Positions 23,595-34,420 of a stretch of DNA of 64,000 nt are shown here, piece by piece. A model generated the notes under the pieces. The model was given only the letters and a program-made list of their open reading frames with translations. It made no database searches and had not been told where the DNA came from. The stretch is taken from positions 536,888 through 600,887 of the forward strand of contig JAAOMT010000479.1 in the NCBI GenBank assembly GCA_016748015.1, in the 5' to 3' direction. The DNA comes from Geosiphon pyriformis. Lineage: Eukaryota; Glomeromycota; Glomeromycetes; Archaeosporales; Geosiphonaceae. Each line of letters starts with the position of its first letter. Within the stretch, counting starts at the first letter, position 1. Made by a program: the position numbers and the translations under genes.

Positions 23595-24463
23595 TGTTAC
23601 TCACAGAAATATAGGAAATATAGTAACATGATTATTAGCCAATTAGAAATAGACATAGTAAATATGGAATTCCAGAATTCCTCTCAGGAATTGCAGGATT
23701 CCAGGAATTACAGAATTCTCACACAAGGAATTGCAGGATTCCAGAATTCCAGAATTTCTCTCAAAGGAATTGCAGAATTCCAGGAATTCCAGGATTCCTG
23801 TCGTGAAGAATCAAGGAATTGAGGAATCTCAATTATGTATATATAGCAGTAGCATTAGAAGCTGAAAAGACAGATCTCTTAGGTTAGATTTGATCTAAGC
23901 AATCTTCTAGTTTCCAATCATCAAATAAATAATTATTTCATATCTCAATCCACTCTCCACTATCAACACTTCATGTTGATAGTAATTAATACTTAACCAC
24001 GCTGGAACAATAGCTCTTGATTATGGCTATTGACAAGATACTAACTTACCAAATTGTCTTGGCTTACTTTCATCATTGTTATTTTTTTTATTTTTTTTAT
24101 TTATTTCTTTGATTTTGTTGTGCATACTAATTGATTGAGGATTAAAAGCGTTGAGTTATTGACGTTACGAATAGTCTGGTAAAAGACCCAGAAATAAGGA
24201 TAGATTAATATATATTATTAGTTAGCTTACCAGAAGGGCATGACTGCCAGAATAAATCTGGCCACCAAGCTAAGAAAGAAATTGGGAAACAACTGATAAC
24301 AAACAACGAATTGTCACACTATTAAATCTCTGTCCATTATACAAAAAACTCCATCAAAATCTTCAGATACAACACTTTTAGAATATCATCAATGGAAATA
24401 GCTTTTGAACACCAAGTTATGGGTTTGTTATTCACTCAACACTCCAAAAATTCAAGCATAACA
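23595..24463 (+). repeat. 5' LTR of copy B
   Basis: 869 bp, TGTTAC...ATAACA. U3 contains imperfect repeats of AGGAATTGCAGGATTCC at about 23660-23820, ending just before a TATA box at about 23834-23846. Downstream is a dyad (ATCAACACTTCATGTTGATA) at about 23962-23981. It differs from the 3' LTR mostly by transitions. Confidence 0.9.
23834..23846 (+). promoter_or_regulatory. TATA box in the 5' LTR of copy B
   Basis: TATGTATATATAG follows the GGAATTCC repeats. The same sequence is conserved in the other E1 LTRs, at 42964 on the plus strand and inverted in copy D. Confidence 0.45.
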
Positions 24464-24465
24464 TT

Positions 24466-24482
24466 TGGTGCTCCCTGTGAGG
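24466..24482 (+). other. Primer-binding site of copy B
   Basis: TGGTGCTCCCTGTGAGG starts two bases after the LTR with the TGG expected to pair with a tRNA CCA end. The same TGGTGCTC start is used by copy D and by element E2. It does not look like the initiator-Met type. The tRNA was not identified. Confidence 0.6.
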
Positions 24483-24522
24483 TATAATCCTACAGAGAAC
24501 CAGCACCAACAACTAATCAACA

Positions 24523-26407
24523 GTGGCAGAATTAGAAAATATAGGAGCAAACCATTTAGGATTTGCGAAATTCTTGTTTTAACAATACAGTCAACAATTA
24601 GGATTAAACAGTAATTATTATCCAACCAAATCAGTCTTCAACTTCTATGTCAACAACAAAATTACTGAATGCTTAGGAGGAACAGTTAATATTGAAGCAG
24701 TAAGAGCAAACTTCTACACAGAATTATTCCAATACACCAACTTTCCAAGGAACTATAGTTTTGTACCAATAATCAGAGAAATTAATCAAACCATTGAAAG
24801 ATACACACAACAACAATTCTCCATTACCTATGCAGACAAAGATAAAGGAAGAATACAAATACCAACAGCAACACCAAAAGAAATACAGTTACCTAGTTGG
24901 AAGAAACACAGAGTGAAATCACCAACCACTTCATCATATTACTACATACCTGGAAGTACCATCAACATTTCATCAGTAGACGCATCTACATCAAACGCAA
25001 CATCAACATTTGGAAGATTTTAGTTCCAAAGTAAACAATGGAAAAAAGACTTACTAAGACCATATGAAGCATATTTTGAAGAATTTAAATCACAATTCCC
25101 AATGCTATCAGGAATTTGATTACCAATACCTCAACCAGATTTCAGAGCCACTACTCCATGGGAATTATCAGAGGAAAAAGAGGAAAGAAGTGAAGATCAA
25201 AAATTCACTTACCAAAACCCAATCTCAGAAAACTCGGAATTCGAAACCCTGAATTTCAAACCCCAACAAACCCAAATTTAGAAAATTCGGAAAACACAAC
25301 TCTGAATATTCAAATACTGCAAAACCCCGAACCAATTAATCAGCCAAACTTACCTCCAGTAATTGTCATTGATCAACCACCAATTAATCCAATAGCTGAA
25401 CTCCTTCAGCAGTCACTTTAACTACCACTTCAACAAAATCAACAACTGTTTCAACAGTCACCACAACCATCTAACTTAGATCCAATGGCCTACACACCAA
25501 TTGCAAAACTTGACAACTTTACTGGCAAAGAGGACGATGCTCAAGTATGGCTGAATGATGTAGAAAAGGCCATCACAGCCAATGGATGGAATGACGTCCG
25601 AGCAATACAAGCCATTTCTTACTTTCTCAAGGATATCACCAATTCATGGTATCAGAGCTTGATTAATAAACCACAAGATTTTAATGCCTTCAAAGTGGAA
25701 TTCTTAAGATACTTCAGCAACAATAACAGTATCAATTGTCTAGTCAATATGTTCACCATCATGAAACAAGGAGAAACTGAAGCAGTCACCACTTACCTGA
25801 AACACTTCCATCGAAATCTGCACCAAATTCAAGCAATTGACGCCAACTATTTTACAGCACCACAGATCCTCAACCAGTTTATCCATGGCCTGTGCAGCAG
25901 TATCCTGCAACATGTACGTCCATTGTATCCAAACACACTTCAAAATGCAGTCACACGTGTCAGAGATTTTGAATCCACTGAGTCAGAGGCCAACCATGCC
26001 TAAGCCATTAATCTAGTAATGAATGGATCATCTGAATTGGATTCCAAATTGGAGAAGTTCAGTGAATCAATTAATAAGAGATTAGAAGAATACTTAGCTG
26101 ACAATCACACCATTTATCAGCCTCCACAATGATGCAATAATCAAGGAAACTCTAATCATGACCAAAATCAACCATGTCCATCTTCATCAACCAATCAACA
26201 GTGGCAACAGGAAACGCATATCTGCCACTATTGTGGTAAACAAGAACATATTCAAATCGACTGCTGCCAGTGTTTAAATAACCAACAATTGGAAAATCAA
26301 TATCGAAACCCTGATTACTGGTTTTCAATTCTGAATCATCAATCAAACTTCACACAGTATCAACACTTACCTCATTATGCACCAATGACGCAGCCATTAA
26401 TTTATTA
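24523..26407 (+). pseudogene. gag of copy B
   Basis: The frame opens with GTG, not ATG, at 24523 (VAELENIGANHLGF). The open part 25485-26003 (MAYTPIAKLDNFTGKEDDA...) is the Ty3-type Gag/retrotrans-gag capsid domain, with VWLNDVEKAITANGW and TYLKHFHRNLHQIQ. A CCHC zinc knuckle (CHYCGKQEHIQIDC) lies at about 26220-26261. The upstream about 300 codons form an N-terminal extension also present in copy D and element E2. In-frame stops, for example TAA in KFLF-stop-QY and TGA after QPPQ, recur in copy D. Confidence 0.85.
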
Positions 26408-26559
26408 ACCACCAGTGTATCAAACTCCAATTTATCAGCCACAACCACAGGTAATATATTAACCACAACTGCCAACAATCTATCAACCCCAAATGATTCA
26501 GACCCCACCACAAAACTTATCTGCCAGTGGAGTCCAAAGACCGAGAATTATGCAGCAAA

Positions 26560-27377
26560 ACTGGAGATTGTCGATGGTAGTTCATTAGCTGATCCCCAGC
26601 TCCTCCAGTTAAACAGGATCTTGTCAATGGAATTCGGGCACTGGTTATCCCCAAAATCCGAATTTCCAGGACTATTTAAGTCTTCTGGTTACTCCAGAAG
26701 ATGCCTCACCCAGCAACCAGAAACCCACCCAAAAACAACAAACACTTACCAGCAATATTCCGTTAGCAACAGTTACCAACGATGAATCACTAGCCGCCAT
26801 CTTTCCATTCGAGATTGAAAAGCCATCAAATACCTCATTATTTAGTGGAGCCACTCTCAATAAAAAACCCATCACCATGATGTACACAGATGTTAAAGTT
26901 GATGGTCAATCCATCAAATTGATCCTCGATAGTGGTTCAGCAGGCAGTATTATCACATGACAACTCATGGACCAATTAGGTTGCTGAGTTGATCGAGCTG
27001 CCAGTGCCAGAATCATCACAGCCAATGGAGCAACCAAAACTCCAATTGGCGAAATCGATGACTTCCCTTTCGAAGTTAACAGCATCATGACTCCCATTAA
27101 AGTTTTAATGATGGAAGCCACTCAATACCAAGCTCTAGTTGGTAATAACTGGCTGTTTAAAGTCAACACAACATTAGACTGGAACACCCAGGAACTCCAG
27201 CTAACATATCAGGGCCGACACATATGTGTACCAGCCACATGTGGCCATTTCAAGGCTCCTCCAAGAGAGAAACTATTGATTGAACTAGAGGAGAAGAAAG
27301 AAAAACCTACTTGGGAAGCTTACCAAGTCTCCTGGACTGATGCCAACCACAATGAACTATCACCAATACTCTCGTAG
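26560..27377 (+). pseudogene. Retropepsin-like protease of copy B
   Basis: Contains LILDSGSAGSIIT, the DSG active site of retropepsins, followed within a few codons by two TGA stops (IIT-stop-QLMDQL). Then ITANGATKTPIGEI and IKVLMMEATQYQALVGNNWL, typical of Ty3-type proteases. The frame 27087-27377 after the stops is open. Confidence 0.82.
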
Positions 27378-27587
27378 AACGACAACCCCAAGGGAAAGCA
27401 AAAAGAGGAACTGACCTGAGAAACAGACAATTTGACCTGGACTAACAATGAACAGGAAGAACCATCGAGTTGAGAGTGGAAAAAAGAAAAGGGAAAAGGA
27501 AAAGAGAGGGAGGAAGAAAACATTCAAGCCAACAACACTTATATTCCATACACCTACGGTCAACAACAATTATTGACTTATTGCCGA

Positions 27588-28235
27588 CCCAAACTGATAT
27601 GCATTGATTGTGGCAAGAAATTGTCATCAATGGGCGTATGCTATGGTGATGATGAAGAATATTAAACAGCAACCAAGTTTTATTGCCGTACATATCACAT
27701 CGAATGTTTTGGAAGACCAAAACAAGTGGGAAAATGGGATAATATACTATGTCTAGCCTGTGGAAAAACTCTTCTCGATGAAGAAATGTGGAACAACATT
27801 TCAGGGAAAGAAGGAACATGTAATGTTTCCTGCCAATACATGATCCTCATTAATGACTGAGTTGAGAAAGGGACACCAATAAAAGCCGTCTGGAGAAGAG
27901 CTGTACAGCAACTGAACAGTTGTCCACATGATGATGACAAAATTTGGAGAATGGCAATTGCCAAAATAGAAAGAGCGACACCTAAAGAGATCAGAGAAAT
28001 CAAAAACAATCCACCAGAACCCATCGAGCTTGACTGGAATGCAGAGCCAATCATAAATTTTCTGGAACCAGAAGAGTTCCATGAACACTACCAAAACTTG
28101 GCACCCACTAAAGAAGAGCAAGAACAACGGTTAGCACAGTTGAATACAAGACTGTGTTGCCATTATTTAATTTCCAGTGACTTTGAATATTGTGACAATT
28201 GTGATCTCATTTACAATCCATCACCATGCATGATC
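27588..28235 (+). pseudogene. Cys-rich module of copy B
   Basis: Carries LICIDCGKKLSSMGVCYG, then FYCRTYHIECFGR, LCLACGKTLLDEEM, CNVSCQYMI and LCCHYLISSDFEYCDNCDLI, i.e. a series of paired cysteines with histidines. Conserved in order with copy D and, more distantly, in element E2. Probably a zinc-binding module; family not recognised. Confidence 0.62.
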
Positions 28236-29446
28236 TACACGATTCCCAAAGAGGAAAAACCAATTAGCAGCTGTACATCGGAGTCGGAATCACTACTCAA
28301 TCCTGATTCAAATTCTGACAATGATGACGACGAGAATAATGGTTCCAGCTCCATTCAAAATGACAATGACAATGACAACAATATCAACTCAGATTCAAAT
28401 TCCGACTCAAATTATGAACAATATATTGCGCTTCCTAACCTCACCAAGGAACAAGAACTGAAATGGTTCAGCGATAATAATGAAGATATCATGCCAGAAT
28501 GTGTGCATGATACTGATGCAGGATTTGATCTGAGATATCCAGGAACAGAAGCCATCAAATTGGAACCACATATGTGCACCTGCATTGATTTGAAAATAGC
28601 ACTAGAAATTCCAGCAACAACAATAGTTCAATTAGCATCCAGGAATAGTTTAGCAAGAAGAGAGATTAATATAAGAGGAGGAATAATTGACATGGGATAT
28701 GTAGAAAATATCATCACCATACTACAAAATGACTCAGAAAAGGCCTATATAATAGAGCCCAACGAAAAAATAGCACAGGCAATATTCCTGCCTCTGGTTA
28801 GAGTAACTCAGTTAGTATTAGTGGAAAAGAGGGCAGAATTAGGAATAATAGCAAGAAGGATATAGGAATTTGGGTCAACAGATAGAATAGATGTACCAGT
28901 TAATATGGCAGAGGAAGAAATTGTTGGCCAAAGAGAAATTATTTTAACCAGTCAAGCTATTTCTATTCCACCATATAGCCAGTACATACTAGCAATAGAA
29001 AAGAAGGAAAAGAAGCAAGAACAGATTTTTGAAACTGAAGCAAACCTTTGTGAATCAAGAGAGATTGGATTGATTAATCTCCACATACCAGCCAAAAGCT
29101 ATAGCTGCATAAAAATTCCCACATACAACAATACTGGCAAAGTCATCAACATACTAGAAAAAACCACCATTGGATATTTAACCACAAAAATAGAAGACCA
29201 ATTACCAAACCCCATTCCAGACTTTTCACAACTTTGTGGATATGTCAACATCACATCACAAACAATTTATGGACAAGACAAATGTTATTTGCTCCAACCG
29301 AAACAATTAGAACAAATGAACATGAGAAATCTAGACCCACTACAATGTATACAGCTTAAAATATTATTCAACAATTTCAATGACATCTTTGCCAGTGAAA
29401 ACAAATTTAGCAGAACTGATATCATCTAACATCAAATCAAGACTAG
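28236..29446 (+). pseudogene. dUTPase domain and linker of copy B
   Basis: Frame 27951-28865 continues from the Cys-rich module into dUTPase: motif 1 DTDAGFDLRYP, motif 2 ASRNSLARRE, motif 3 GGIIDMGYVENI, motif 4 EKIAQAIFLPL. A TAG breaks motif 5 (RRI-stop-EFGSTDR, probably from CAG). The second frame 28905-29429 is the linker running to FNDIFASENKFSRTDII just before the RT, where E2 is inserted. Confidence 0.85.
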
Positions 29447-30414
29447 TGTTACCAGACAAAATTAGAGATATTATTTAGCATAAAATTATCTTTATAATCC
29501 CTATTATTAATTAGCATATATTATTGTTTCAAATTATTACTTATTACATTAGCAAAATGTCCAAAATTATCATTTAATTAATAATCCAATTTGCACATAA
29601 CATAAATGTAACCTAATTGTGATGATCAATCATGCAATACCCCGAACTATGTAACATTCAAAAAGTTCACCAAAATTTGTAGAAATTGGCCGAAATAATT
29701 GATAGTTCACCAAAATATCTAATAGTTTGCAGAAATAACTTGTAGTTTGCCGAAATGTATCTTTAGTTCAGTGAAATTGTAGAAAATAGCAAAGTTCAAG
29801 TTCATAGAATAGTGCTATGACAAGTTGTATAAAAGAAGAGCTTTTCTTTTTGAGAAAATATATTTTACTTCAGATTTAACAATTAGAATCATCCTTTATA
29901 CACAAAAACGAAATAAATATCAAATAATTCGAAAAATCAAATCCTTAATTATTTCCTTTTGAAATTAACCAATTTCTACTAAACAGTTTGAAATTGATTA
30001 GCTACCAATTTCAGTAAACTGTTAGTGACTCCAGGCCTGGACAAAGAATGTTTCCCTTGACAGAATTTTATTTCTTTTATTTTCTTTTATTTTTCTTACT
30101 ATAATTATTAGGGTAGTCTATGGATGAGATTCTTGTAGAAGAGTTGACTTTCACAGCAAAGTAACTACACATTTTTAGTGAGCTTCCAGATGAGCAATTT
30201 CTGGGAAAGAGTTGACATTTACTACAATGTAACTACATAAAGTAATTGGCATGGAATTGGCCATTTTACTTGTAAGCCCAGCAGTTTAAATTATAGGAGA
30301 TAATTTGAAGATAAATTCAGTTACTGGAGGTTTAACCACATCCAGAAAATGTGAATTCACAGCAAAACAGGCATTTACAACATTAAGAAAAGAGACCAAA
30401 AACCTCCAGTAACA
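29447..30414 (+). repeat. 5' LTR of element E2
   Basis: 968 bp. Degenerate tandem units of about 20 bp (consensus near AGTTTGCCGAAATAACTTGT) occupy about 29655-29785, upstream of a TATAAAAG box at 29828-29835. Ends CCAGTAACA. Confidence 0.9.
29828..29835 (+). promoter_or_regulatory. TATA box of E2 LTR
   Basis: TATAAAAG in the LTR, downstream of the 20-bp repeats. The same string occurs at 38720-38727 in the 3' LTR. Assigned by motif and position only. Confidence 0.5.
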
Positions 30415-30416
30415 TT

Positions 30417-30432
30417 TGGTGCTCTTTTACGG
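30417..30432 (+). other. Primer-binding site of E2
   Basis: TGGTGCTCTTTTACGG two bases after the LTR. It shares the first eight bases with family E1's site. Confidence 0.55.
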
Positions 30433-30462
30433 AAATAACACAGCAACAACAAATTCAAAGTA

Positions 30463-31974
30463 GTGACCACACCAGACACAGCAACTCTAGAGTATTACCA
30501 GTCAATTTATACACACTGCAAGCAAAGATTCAACATTCCAGATGGAATTAAAGTTGTCAAGAAATCAGTATACCAATACATTAAAAACCACATCAACAAT
30601 TATCTTTTTGGAAACTACAACATTTCAGAAGTTAGAAGCAACCTCTACAATAATTTAGTGCACTATTCACAATTGGGAACAGAAGACCTGAACAGTAAAA
30701 CACTTGCTACCTACTTCCAAAAATTTAATTTTAACATTATTAAGTATTGTGAAGAAAAATACCCAGTACAGTCTAAATATTTTTTTGATTTTGAATCAGA
30801 GACAGAAACAAGCAACAAAGGCAAACAAAAATTGAAGCAATACTCAAAAACCACCCCAAATACTCCAATACTACCAAAAACAACTGCCAAACACTTACAA
30901 ACACCTGAACAAGGAATCAGTTCAAAACTCCCACTCACTATTACATCTTTTCCAGTTTCACTTACACAAGCAGAAACTTCTAATTCACCTTTAAATTGAT
31001 TTTCAAGACTAGAAGATTATACATTACCCAGAAGTCCTACCAGACAACAAGAAACCCTTCAGACTAGTACCAATCTTCTTGACTATTTAGCAGAAAACAC
31101 AAGCAAATACTCTGAAACATTAGCTAACAAAGAAAACATTTCTGAATTCATTGAAGAAAAAGTAGAATCCGAAGAAGAAAGTAAATTAACAGATAACAAA
31201 GAAGAAGATGAAATGACAGCTTATATTGCAAAAATTCCCGAATTTAATGGAGAAAATATTGAAACCAGTCCCCAAGAATGGCTCGACCAAGTTACTAAAG
31301 CTGGAGATGCAAATGGATAGAATGCTGCCAGAATGTTAAGAACAATTCCCTATTTTCTCAAAAAAACAGCAGATGAATGGTTCGAAAACTTGACCACCTC
31401 TTTTAATAACTGGACAGCTTTCAAAACTGCTTTCTTAGAACAATTCACCGATAACAACATCTCAATCACACTTCAAAATCATTTTTGTAATATCAAACAA
31501 GAACCCTCCAAATCTGTTATGACTTATATTGGGAAATTCAACAAACTTCTCAGATGAATTCGCCAACTTGAAACTAATGATTATTATTCCAATGCTCAAA
31601 TTTTGGATCAATTTATTGCTGGTTTAAAGAATAAACTGATTAAAAAGGTTCACCTACATGCTCCAGAAGATTTAAACTCTGTCATTCAGCATGCAAAGAG
31701 ATATGAAATGGCCATGAAAGAAGCCAATCATACAAAACTCGTGAACTTAGCCATTGGAAAGACCAGCTCAACAGCTGAAGAGAAAATTGACCAACTCACA
31801 AAGAAAGTCAAAAACTATTTCACCAACCAACAACAACAGCAACCCCAAAGATATCAACCATCCCAAAGACGGAATCAAAACAACTTCGTATCATCTTCTA
31901 ATAACCAGTCTCAGAATTGCCATTACTGTGGAATCCCTGGCCACTGGAAAAGAGATTGCAGAAAGCTACAATGA
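30463..31974 (+). pseudogene. gag of element E2
   Basis: Opens with GTG at 30463 (VTTPDTATLEYYQSIY). The N-terminal extension (to about 31200) has a Ser/Thr/Pro-rich end, then the capsid domain (AYIAKIPEFNGENIETS, EWLDQVTKAGDANG-stop), YFLKKTADEWFENL, and a CCHC knuckle CHYCGIPGHWKRDC at about 31918-31959. Three internal stops. Collinear with gag of family E1. Confidence 0.82.
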
Positions 31975-32379
31975 GACCAACAAAATAAGAGTAATCAACG
32001 TTACCTTCCACTATAGCAATCTTATTATCAACTACCACCACCAGCTTACTATTCACCAAGATCCCAATATTAAAGTAACTATTATCAGCCTGTCCCACAG
32101 TCAATTCAACAGCAATACCAACAACCATCTACACAACATTATTATAATTCTGCAAAATCAATCCACACTACAAAACTAATACCAAGTAAACAACAACAGA
32201 ATCAATTTGAACAACCAATTAATTCTCCAAAATTCAGCTCAACCAAGACTCACCCATTATCATACTCAACCTAGCTATCTTACAATACCTAAAGAACAGG
32301 ATTTTCACCATACTGCACTCTCGGAAGGTAGAGCTGCAGCATGACAACAAAACCCTTCCTATACTCCTACCACAATTCC

Positions 32380-32960
32380 ACCAGCCAGAATTGCTGAAAA
32401 TGCCAATTTTTCAAATATATTCTCTTTTGAGTTTGAAGCAAATGAGTCACCATTCCTGCTTAGCAATGCAGCTGCCAACAAACAAAAAGCAATCACTGCT
32501 ATGTACACTAAAGCAGAAGTCAAAGGAAAGGCAATTCACTTGATCCTAAACAGTAGATCTGCCAGAAGCATCATCACCTATTAGTTAATGCAACAGTTAA
32601 AGAAAAATGTTGACCGACCAGCTCAAACAGTAATCATTATTGCCAATGGCATAAAAAAGACTCCAGTAGGAGAAATTGACAATTTTCTGTTCACTCTTAA
32701 TAGAATCACCATTCCAGTCAAAGTTCTTGTAATGGATACACCCCAGTATTAAGCCCTTGTCGGAAATGATTGGCTCCAAAAAGCCAATGCAAAATTAGAC
32801 TGGGAAACCCAAGAATTACAATTCTCCTATCAAGGACAACATGTCTGAGTACCCGTTACTTGTAGTATATTCAACAAATGCTTTGAAAAAGCACCGGCTT
32901 TTGAATTTGAACTGGAAGAAAAAAAACCCATCATTGAAACATTTATGGCACTTGAATCAA
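32380..32960 (+). pseudogene. Retropepsin-like protease of E2
   Basis: Region of LILNSRSARSIIT (active DSG changed to NSR), IIIANGIKKTPVGEI and KVLVMDTPQY-stop-ALVGNDWL. Inactive by active-site loss and stops. Confidence 0.78.
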
Positions 32961-33089
32961 TCTCCAATTGGGCTGATGAAACTGAACAACAGTATTTTTC
33001 AACAAATGATTCTCTTGAAACAAAAGAACCAGTGACAACCAGATGGAATGTTCCCTATTCAAAACCAGAATCACGAAAACAACGCCCTT

Positions 33090-33715
33090 ACATTCCACTC
33101 AAATGCAAAGATTACCACAAGAAACTCTCATCAATAGAAGCCTGCATTTTATCTGAAAAAGAATATAAAAATCATACTTGTTATTACTGCAAGGCTTGCC
33201 ACAGAGAACAATGGGGCCATCTAATAAAAAGAAGCAGAAAATAGGACAACACCCCTTGTTTAACTTGTAGAGATATGCTATCAGAAAAATGTAATTGAAT
33301 TAATGTAGCAATGAGAGGAAAAGTCTGCGATTAGACCTGCCAATATGCTTTATCAATTTCAGAAAAAGTAAAAAAAGAAACACCCTTTAATGCAGTATAC
33401 AACAGTACTCTCAACAAACTATATCATTACCCACATGATGCTGAAATGATTTTTGACTTAACAATGGCTTTAATCAATGGAGCCATTCAAGAAGATGTCC
33501 ACCAAATGAAGGAAGCAGAATACATTGAATACACCATGGAATTAGCTGGATTTAATTATGAAGATGAAGTAGAAGTCTATCACCATATTGCAAGTTACAC
33601 CTACCCAACCCAAGAAGCTCAAATTCAATGATTAGAGCAAATAAACATTAAGCTGTGTGAAGAGTGTATAATGCCATGTGACAAACAATAGTGTTTTGAA
33701 TGCTACGCTCTTAGC
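33090..33715 (+). pseudogene. Cys-rich module of E2
   Basis: Shows KKLSSIEACI, CYYCKACHREQWGHL, TPCLTCRDMLSEKCN, TCQYALSI and LCEECIMPC...CFECYAL. Cysteine pairs line up with those in family E1 (KKLSS, CLxCxxML, TCQY anchors), although the rest is divergent. Function unknown. Confidence 0.58.
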
Positions 33716-33721
33716 ATTCTA

Positions 33722-34420
33722 TTGCCCAGCAAAAGCGATGAATACAAAATTGAATTTGGAGAACCTGAAGCAACAGAAAAAATTGAAACAACACCCATGT
33801 ATCTCATCAAAAATCAGCCTGCCTTACAACTCAAATACTTCAACAACAACAAACAAGGAATAAAACCCGAAAAAGCACATGAAATTGATGCTGGATACAA
33901 TCTACAATATCCAAGAAAAGACACTTTGGTTTTTCAACCAAATTTCCTTACCAAAATCAACCTCAAAATTGCCTTCAAAATCCCACCAGGAGCAATAGTC
34001 CAAATCACTTCACGATCATCATTGGCAAGCAAAAGAATTAATGTTAGAGGAAGAATCATAGATGCTGGATATATAGGAGACATTACAATCATGTTACAAA
34101 ATGAAACCAATAAACCTTTTCAGATTGAACATGCTGAAAAAATTGCTCAAGCTATTTATTTACTCTTAATCAACATTTCAGATTTACAATTAGTCAGTCA
34201 AAGAGAACAATTGAGAAAAAGTGAAAGAAAAACCAATGGTTTTGGTTCAACTGGGCGATTCACAGTTCCAGTAAACATAGCTCTTAATGAACAAAGTGAA
34301 TCTCACCAGATTCTACGACTTCCACAACCAATTACTATTTCACCTTTTGGAGAACACCCTGAAATTTATACTTGTGAAAAGCCAATGACCACACAACAAA
34401 TTTTTGAGTCCAATGAATGA
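33722..34420 (+). CDS. dUTPase domain of E2
   Basis: A 232-codon open frame with all five dUTPase motifs: EIDAGYNLQYP, TSRSSLASKR, GRIIDAGYIGDI (catalytic Asp and Tyr in the expected places), AEKIAQAIYLLLI and NGFGSTGRF. These look closest to a canonical trimeric dUTPase of the three copies. It lies between the protease/Cys-rich block and RT. Confidence 0.88.
   Translation: MPSKSDEYKIEFGEPEATEKIETTPMYLIKNQPALQLKYFNNNKQGIKPEKAHEIDAGYNLQYPRKDTLVFQPNFLTKINLKIAFKIPPGAIVQITSRSSLASKRINVRGRIIDAGYIGDITIMLQNETNKPFQIEHAEKIAQAIYLLLINISDLQLVSQREQLRKSERKTNGFGSTGRFTVPVNIALNEQSESHQILRLPQPITISPFGEHPEIYTCEKPMTTQQIFESNE

Noticed and set aside
27320-28127. Hydrophobic minus-strand ORFs in copy B, which look like membrane proteins
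   Set aside because: Antisense of the Lys/Glu-rich linker and Cys-rich module; hydrophobicity is an artefact of the reverse strand.
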